From Rothia aerolata (lineage in GTDB: Bacteria; Actinomycetota; Actinomycetes; Actinomycetales; Micrococcaceae): a DNA stretch of 64,000 bases. Shown in pieces: positions 59,616-64,000 of the stretch (position 1 is the first letter of the stretch; each line of letters begins with the position of its first letter). The stretch spans positions 1 through 64,000 of the forward strand of contig NZ_BMDC01000002.1 in the NCBI RefSeq assembly GCF_014635585.1, in the 5' to 3' direction. The notes beneath the pieces are model-generated. The model was not told the origin of the DNA. It did no database searches and saw nothing but the letters and a program-made list of their open reading frames with translations. A program made the position numbers and the translations under genes.

Positions 59616-60419
59616 ATGACGCTCTCTCTGTCTACCCAAGTCATTGAACCCTGGCACAACCTGCAAGAAAATACACCTCTGGTGCAGTGCATCACCAACA
59701 CCGTGGTGCAGTCTTTTACAGCCAACATTTTGTTAGCGGCGGGGGCCTCGCCCGCCATGGTAGATATTCCGGGGGAGTCCGCTGATTTTGCCCGGGTTGC
59801 ATCGGGGCTACTCATCAACTTGGGCACCATCAACGTGAGCCACCAGCTCTCTATTCCCGAGGCAGCCCACGCAGCTTTCGAGGCCGGTACCCCCTGGGTT
59901 CTTGACCCGGTGGCTATCGGTGCCCTGAAAACCCGCACCCGTATCGCCCACGAGCTGCTACAGTACCGACCCACCGCCATTCGCGGTAATGCCTCAGAGA
60001 TTATTGCCCTGGCAGGTGGCGAAGGAGGCAGGGGCACAGATGCCACGGCCTCCGTCGAAGCAGCTGCGGAAAGTGCTACGCAGCTTGCCCGCGAATACGG
60101 TTCGGTAGTGGCTGTCTCGGGCCCCGTCGATTTGATTACCGACGGTGAGACCAGCATCGAGTGCGCCAACGGCCACGAGATTTTGACCAGGGTCACGGGC
60201 GCGGGTTGCTCCCTGGGTGCCTGCGTAGCCGCCTACCTTTCAACCCATGAGAACCCGCTGATTGCCACCGCCGCAGCCCACGCTACTTTTGAAGTCGCGG
60301 CAGAGAAGGCCCAGGCTAAATCTCAGGGCCCGGGTACCTTCGCGGTGAACCTGCTCGATGAGCTCTCCCTGCTCACCGCCGATTCCCTGCAAGAATCGGT
60401 CAAGATCAGCCAGCGCTAG
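59616..60419 (+). CDS. thiM: Hydroxyethylthiazole kinase ThiM
   Basis: 267 residues from ATG 59616; ATG 59610 is one base from GGAGG and cannot be the start. It phosphorylates 4-methyl-5-hydroxyethylthiazole for thiamine salvage. Family motifs: CITNTVVQSFTANILLAAGASPAM (in parts), WVLDPVAIG, AIRGNASEIIALAG, and the catalytic Cys in VTGAGCSLGACVAAY. First gene of thiM-thiE-thiD/tenA under the TPP riboswitch. Confidence 0.96.
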   Translation: MTLSLSTQVIEPWHNLQENTPLVQCITNTVVQSFTANILLAAGASPAMVDIPGESADFARVASGLLINLGTINVSHQLSIPEAAHAAFEAGTPWVLDPVAIGALKTRTRIAHELLQYRPTAIRGNASEIIALAGGEGGRGTDATASVEAAAESATQLAREYGSVVAVSGPVDLITDGETSIECANGHEILTRVTGAGCSLGACVAAYLSTHENPLIATAAAHATFEVAAEKAQAKSQGPGTFAVNLLDELSLLTADSLQESVKISQR

Positions 60420-60427
60420 GGGTAAGC

Positions 60428-61162
60428 ATGTATTCGAGAAGAGTCCCCCTCAGAGGCATCTATTTTGTGACCGACCCCGCCATGACCCTTGCCTCGCGGG
60501 AGAAAAAGGCCCAGTCTATCTCAACCGACCGTCTGTGGCACACCCAGGCCATCGATACCACGGTTGAGACCATCGAGCAGGCGCTTAGGGCCGGAGTCAC
60601 CACGGTTCAGTTGCGCTGGAAGCAGGTTGATTCGGGTTACTTTCTTGATCTGGCCAAAGCTGCCAGCGAGGTCACCCAGGGAAGAGCCCAGCTGATTATC
60701 AATGACCGGGTTGATGTTTTTCTTGCCGCCCGGGAAAGCGGTTGCGCGGTGGACGGCGTGCATATCGGCCAGACCGATATTCACCCCACCCTGGTGCGCG
60801 CTCTTATTGGGGACGACGCGCAGCTGGGCTGGTCTGTCTCCCTGCCCAGGGACGTCGATGAAGCCCTTGAACTAACCGAGGTCATCGACTCGGCCGGGGT
60901 GGGCGCCCTGCGCGAGACGAGCACGAAAACCGACGCGCCGCCGTCCTTAGGTCTTGAAGGTATCGCGCGCATAGCGCAGCGGCTGCCCCTGCCGGTCACC
61001 GCGATTGGCGGAATCGGGGTGGACGACGTCGCCCCGCTCGCCTCCCGCGTGCACAACGTGGCGGTGGTGTCGGCAATTGCTGCTGCCCAAGACCCTTTCC
61101 GAGCGGCAGCTCAGCTGGTCGAGGCCTTTAAAACCGGGCAGAAAACGGAGGAGCAGGCATGA
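60428..61162 (+). CDS. thiE: Thiamine phosphate synthase ThiE
   Basis: 244 residues, a TIM barrel. It joins HMP pyrophosphate and thiazole phosphate to thiamine phosphate. VQLRWKQVD, LIINDRVDVFLA, VDGVHIGQTD and ITAIGGIGVDDV-like strands carry the substrate and phosphate contacts. It is longer than the usual 210 residues because of an N-terminal insert (about residues 20-45) after YFVTDPAMTL. It overlaps the next gene by four bases. Confidence 0.95.
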   Translation: MYSRRVPLRGIYFVTDPAMTLASREKKAQSISTDRLWHTQAIDTTVETIEQALRAGVTTVQLRWKQVDSGYFLDLAKAASEVTQGRAQLIINDRVDVFLAARESGCAVDGVHIGQTDIHPTLVRALIGDDAQLGWSVSLPRDVDEALELTEVIDSAGVGALRETSTKTDAPPSLGLEGIARIAQRLPLPVTAIGGIGVDDVAPLASRVHNVAVVSAIAAAQDPFRAAAQLVEAFKTGQKTEEQA

Positions 61163-62739
61163 TTCCCCGGGTACTTTCTATCGCTGGAACCGATCCCACG
61201 GGTGGAGCCGGTATCCACGCAGATCTCAAATCAATTTCAGCCGCCGGCGGTTACGCCATGGGTGCGGTGACCGCGGTGGTAGCGCAGAACACGCACGGGG
61301 TCACCGATATCCACTATCCGCCGGTTGAGGCCCTGACCGCGCAGCTGGAGGCTGTCTCGTCGGATGTTCAGATTGACGCAGTGAAAATCGGCATGCTGGG
61401 CCGGGTTGATTACATTGACGCGGTGAGAGCCTGGCTAGAGAAAACCGCGCCCAAGGTGCTGGTGCTTGACCCGGTGATGGTGGCGACCTCGGGCGACCGG
61501 CTCATTGACGAGCAGGCGGAGGAACACCTGCGCCAGCTCTTCGACTTTGCCACGGTGATTACTCCCAACACCCCCGAGCTAGAGATTTTGGTGGGGGCTC
61601 AGCGGGGAGAGATTCGTGGTGTGGATGATGCCGTGGACGCCGCCCGGCGGCTGGCCGCCGAGACCGGCAGCTGGGTAGCGGTGAAGGGAGGCCACCTAGA
61701 AGGCAGCGAAATTTCTAATTACCTGGTTTCTGCGGAGGGAAGCCTGGCAGAGACCCGCTCTGCCCGTATCGAAACCAGCTCAACCCACGGTACCGGTTGC
61801 TCGCAGTCCTCAGCTCTGGCTACCCGTTTGGCGGCGGGGGATTCTGGCCAGGAGGCCCTCGATTGGGTGAGCAGCTGGCTCACCGAGTCAATTGCCCGTG
61901 CTGACCAGCTACAGGTGGGTTCGGGCAATGGGCCGATTGACCACTTCTTTAGGATGCGGAAGTTCTCTCATCCTGAGGAATTGGTGGGGCCGAGCTTGGC
62001 ACACACTGCGGTGCTGGGTGAGCTGGCGGAACCTGTCGCCGTGCCTGAATCTCAGACTGAGAAACCCCTGCAAACGATTGAACCCGCCGGCCCCTGGACA
62101 GCCATGCTTGCGGGACTCTCTGAAAATATCCTCCAGCAAACAATCGGCGATGGTTTTCTGACGGCGCTTCAGCGCGGCAATCTTTCAACCCGGGAATTTG
62201 TTGCCTATCAGGTTCAAGATGCGCTGTATCTTGACCGCTACGCTAGGGCTCTGAGCCTTCTGGCTGCAAAGTCTCCTCTTCAGGAAGAAACAGCCTTTTG
62301 GGCGGGCTCTGCCAGTAACACCTATGAGGTGGAGCAGGAACTTCATAGGAGCTGGCTCGCCAGAAGAGAGGTTGCTGATTTCCTCAAGACAGTTCCCTCT
62401 GCCCCGAGTAAGGTAACCTCGGGCTACACCGACTTCTTGCTGGCCCGCGCTGCAACCGCTGACTACGTGGTGGGTGCTGCTGCGGTTTTACCCTGTTTCT
62501 GGATGTACGCGGATATCAGCCTGTATATGGCAGAGGCCAACCGGCCTGACCACCCCTACCGGAGCTGGCTAGAGACCTACCAGGATCAGGACTTTGTTCT
62601 CGCCACGCAAAAAGCAATAGCTATTGTTGAGCGTCTCTTTGAAGAAGCAAGGCCCGACCAGCGGGTGCGGGCCACTCGGGCCTACCTTGAAGCCTGCCTG
62701 TGGGAGCGAGAATTCTTCCAGCAGGCAAGCTACCTGTAG
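61159..62739 (+). CDS. thiD: ThiD-TenA fusion: HMP(-P) kinase with thiaminase-II-like domain
   Basis: 526 residues. Residues 1-265 are ThiD: SIAGTDPTGGAGIHADLK, KIGMLG, VLDPVMVATSGDRL and STHGTGCSQSSA; they phosphorylate HMP twice. Residues 310-526 are TenA, which releases HMP from damaged thiamine. Its active-site residues are all visible: Asp in YQVQDALYL, Cys in LPCFWMYADI, Tyr in RSWLETYQ, Glu in LEACLWE. The fusion channels salvaged HMP straight to phosphorylation. The start overlaps the thiE stop. Confidence 0.95.
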   Translation: MIPRVLSIAGTDPTGGAGIHADLKSISAAGGYAMGAVTAVVAQNTHGVTDIHYPPVEALTAQLEAVSSDVQIDAVKIGMLGRVDYIDAVRAWLEKTAPKVLVLDPVMVATSGDRLIDEQAEEHLRQLFDFATVITPNTPELEILVGAQRGEIRGVDDAVDAARRLAAETGSWVAVKGGHLEGSEISNYLVSAEGSLAETRSARIETSSTHGTGCSQSSALATRLAAGDSGQEALDWVSSWLTESIARADQLQVGSGNGPIDHFFRMRKFSHPEELVGPSLAHTAVLGELAEPVAVPESQTEKPLQTIEPAGPWTAMLAGLSENILQQTIGDGFLTALQRGNLSTREFVAYQVQDALYLDRYARALSLLAAKSPLQEETAFWAGSASNTYEVEQELHRSWLARREVADFLKTVPSAPSKVTSGYTDFLLARAATADYVVGAAAVLPCFWMYADISLYMAEANRPDHPYRSWLETYQDQDFVLATQKAIAIVERLFEEARPDQRVRATRAYLEACLWEREFFQQASYL

Positions 62740-62751
62740 GTTGCAATATGA

Positions 62752-62812
62752 CTGGTGTAGAAAAGCGGTTTTCGGTTTGAAATACGCCGCCGAAAACCGC
62801 TTTTCTGCACCA
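62752..62812. repeat. Palindromic repeat family B, copy 3
   Basis: CTGGTGTAGAAAAGCGGTTT... (62752-62775) pairs with CCGAAAACCGCTTTTCTGCA... (62790-62812) with one G-T pair. It starts 13 bp after the thiD/tenA stop. Confidence 0.92.
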
Positions 62813-62849
62813 CTGGCTATGAGATATTCTCCCAAGGTGATAAAACGAC

Positions 62850-62920
62850 AGTCTGAGGGGACCCGGCCAACTGGCATCGGGGCTGGCGTTTAAGGGAGGT
62901 TGGCCGGGTCCCCTCAGACT
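62850..62920. repeat. Palindromic repeat family A, copy 4 (reverse orientation)
   Basis: A perfect 21-bp stem, AGTCTGAGGGGACCCGGCCA... (62850-62870) with its complement (62900-62920). The loop 62871-62899 is the reverse complement of the 29-nt loop of copy 2 with one base changed. It lies between two convergent genes, 30 bp from a family B copy. Confidence 0.93.
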
Positions 62921-62953
62921 GGAAGCCTCATCCCTTGAGAACAAGCACCCGGT

Positions 62954-64000
62954 TTACTCCTCCGAAGAAGTCAGCAGATCCCTCACCTGCTCGGCAGTCA
63001 GCGACGAGCTGAAGAACTGCCCTTCATCAACCACCGCGTCGAAGAGGGCGGCCTTGGATTCTTTGAGTTCCATGACCTTCTCTTCAATGGTGCCCGCAGA
63101 CACCAGGCGGTAGACCATCACGTGCCGGGTCTGGCCAATGCGGTGTACCCGGTCTACCGCCTGTTGTTCGGCGGCGGGGTTCCACCAGGGGTCCATGATG
63201 AAGCAGTAGTCTGCCGAGGTCAGATTTAGACCAAAACCGCCCGCCTTGAGCGAGATGAGGAAGAGAGGGGCCTCACCCGCCTCGAAGCGCTCCAAAACGC
63301 GCGCGCGGTCACCGGTGGCGCCGTCCAAATACAGGTAGGGAATTCCCAGCGCGTCGAGGCGCTCGGCCACCTTCTTCAGGTAGGAGGTGAACTGCGAGAA
63401 AATCAGCGCCCGGTGGCCGTCTTCCACAATCTCGGGCAGGTTTTCTTCCAGGTAGTCCAGCTTCGACGAGGGCACCGAACCGTAAGAATCGGCATCAATC
63501 AGCGAAGCGTCCAGGGCCATGCGGCGCAGCATGGTTAGCGACTGGAAGACGGTAAACCGGTTCCTATCCATGTCTTCGAGCAGGCCCAGTACCTTTTTGC
63601 GCTCGCGTTGGAGCACCGTGTCATAGGCGCGGCGGTGGGCGGGTTCTAGCGGAACGTCCACCCGCAAATCTGACTTTTCGGGCAGGTCTGCCGCAACCAG
63701 GTCTTTGGTGCGGCGTTTCATCAGGGGTCGCACGCGCTGGCGTAGTCGGGGGAGGGCCTGCTTGTCTTCGCCGCCCTCAATGGGGGTGGCATAGAAGTCT
63801 TTGAAGGCGCGCGCCGAGGGAAAGAGCCCCGGTGCCACGATGGAGAACATGGCCCACAGCTCCATGAGGTTGTTCTCCATAGGGGTGCCTGTGACCGCCA
63901 GTTTGAAGCGGGCGGGCAGATCGCGGGCAAGCCTGTGCGCCTTGGTCTTGGCGTTTTTCACGAACTGGGCTTCATCGAGAATGAGCCCGTTCCACTCCTC
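62954..64000 (-). CDS. SNF2-family helicase/ATPase, C-terminal part
   Basis: The gene runs off the right edge; about 348 codons are present with the stop at 62954. Read from the edge: LILDEAQFVKN (motif II, DEAQ), GTPMENNLMELWAM (motif III region), LIFSQFTSYLKK (IV), LKAGGFGLNLTSADYCFIMD (V) and AVDRVHRIGQTR (VI). This is the SWI2/SNF2 ATPase core, which moves along double-stranded DNA. The N-terminal part, usually with a SWIM or SNF2_assoc domain, lies outside. The reading frame is open across the edge, so a GTG at 63961 is not the start. Confidence 0.93.
   Translation of the reverse strand, partial: EEWNGLILDEAQFVKNAKTKAHRLARDLPARFKLAVTGTPMENNLMELWAMFSIVAPGLFPSARAFKDFYATPIEGGEDKQALPRLRQRVRPLMKRRTKDLVAADLPEKSDLRVDVPLEPAHRRAYDTVLQRERKKVLGLLEDMDRNRFTVFQSLTMLRRMALDASLIDADSYGSVPSSKLDYLEENLPEIVEDGHRALIFSQFTSYLKKVAERLDALGIPYLYLDGATGDRARVLERFEAGEAPLFLISLKAGGFGLNLTSADYCFIMDPWWNPAAEQQAVDRVHRIGQTRHVMVYRLVSAGTIEEKVMELKESKAALFDAVVDEGQFFSSSLTAEQVRDLLTSSEE

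Overview
The window looks like chromosomal DNA from a moderately high-GC Gram-positive actinobacterium of the Micrococcaceae, most plausibly Rothia or a close relative. Pointers are HspR with HAIR operators in front of dnaK, an IdeR/DtxR-type iron box, a cysteine-free rpmB-rpmG-rpsN set, a short HU without the mycobacterial basic tail, a bifunctional-type Dcd, and many short 5' leaders or leaderless starts. The genus is inferred from gene content; no 16S is present.

Left third (1-25 kb): the end of a 5S rRNA; a DinB-like protein; a membrane-anchored DsbA-like protein; a nucleoside hydrolase joined to a complete ECF transporter (S, T and a fused double ATPase); tRNA-Thr followed by a tRNA-derived repeat mosaic; an iron-siderophore uptake operon (binding protein, two permeases, ATPase, siderophore-interacting reductase) behind an iron box; an SGNH hydrolase; rpmB-rpmG-rpsN and hup; a copper/haem-peroxidase/cytochrome-oxidase-assembly cluster (His-rich membrane protein, CopC, PCu(A)C, DyP peroxidase, CopD-CtaG fusion, thioredoxin-NHL protein); then several membrane proteins of unknown role, a methyltransferase and a MauE-thioredoxin protein.

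Middle (25-42 kb): dcd, an HPr-kinase-like/PqqD-like fusion, MFS transporters, a TPP riboswitch controlling the YkoEDC thiamine-precursor transporter, a PabC-like lyase, a small kinase, a low-molecular-weight phosphatase, a 1.3-kb gene-poor island rich in palindromes with a candidate structured RNA, and the heat-shock set dnaK-grpE-dnaJ-hspR, followed by a DUF4143 ATPase with three tandem 23-bp repeats upstream.

Right third (42-64 kb): two AGCS alanine/glycine:sodium symporters, a CycA-like permease, a flavin monooxygenase, trmB, a DoxX protein, a secreted HNH nuclease overlapping a large unknown gene, tex, gtrA-like, an aldo/keto reductase, DUF808, an RclA-like disulfide reductase, a second TPP riboswitch ahead of thiM-thiE-thiD/tenA, and the C-terminal part of a SNF2 helicase. 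The two riboswitch loci fit together: one imports a thiamine precursor, the other salvages and joins the pyrimidine and thiazole halves.

The least explained signal is non-coding: at least three distinct families of intergenic palindromes. The best defined has a nearly invariant 29-nt loop on stems of unrelated but fully complementary sequence. Among coding systems the most interesting are the nucleoside-hydrolase/ECF module with its asymmetrically degenerate ATPase, the HPrK-PqqD fusion, and the nuclease plus HNH-repeat/TY-Chap-like pair.
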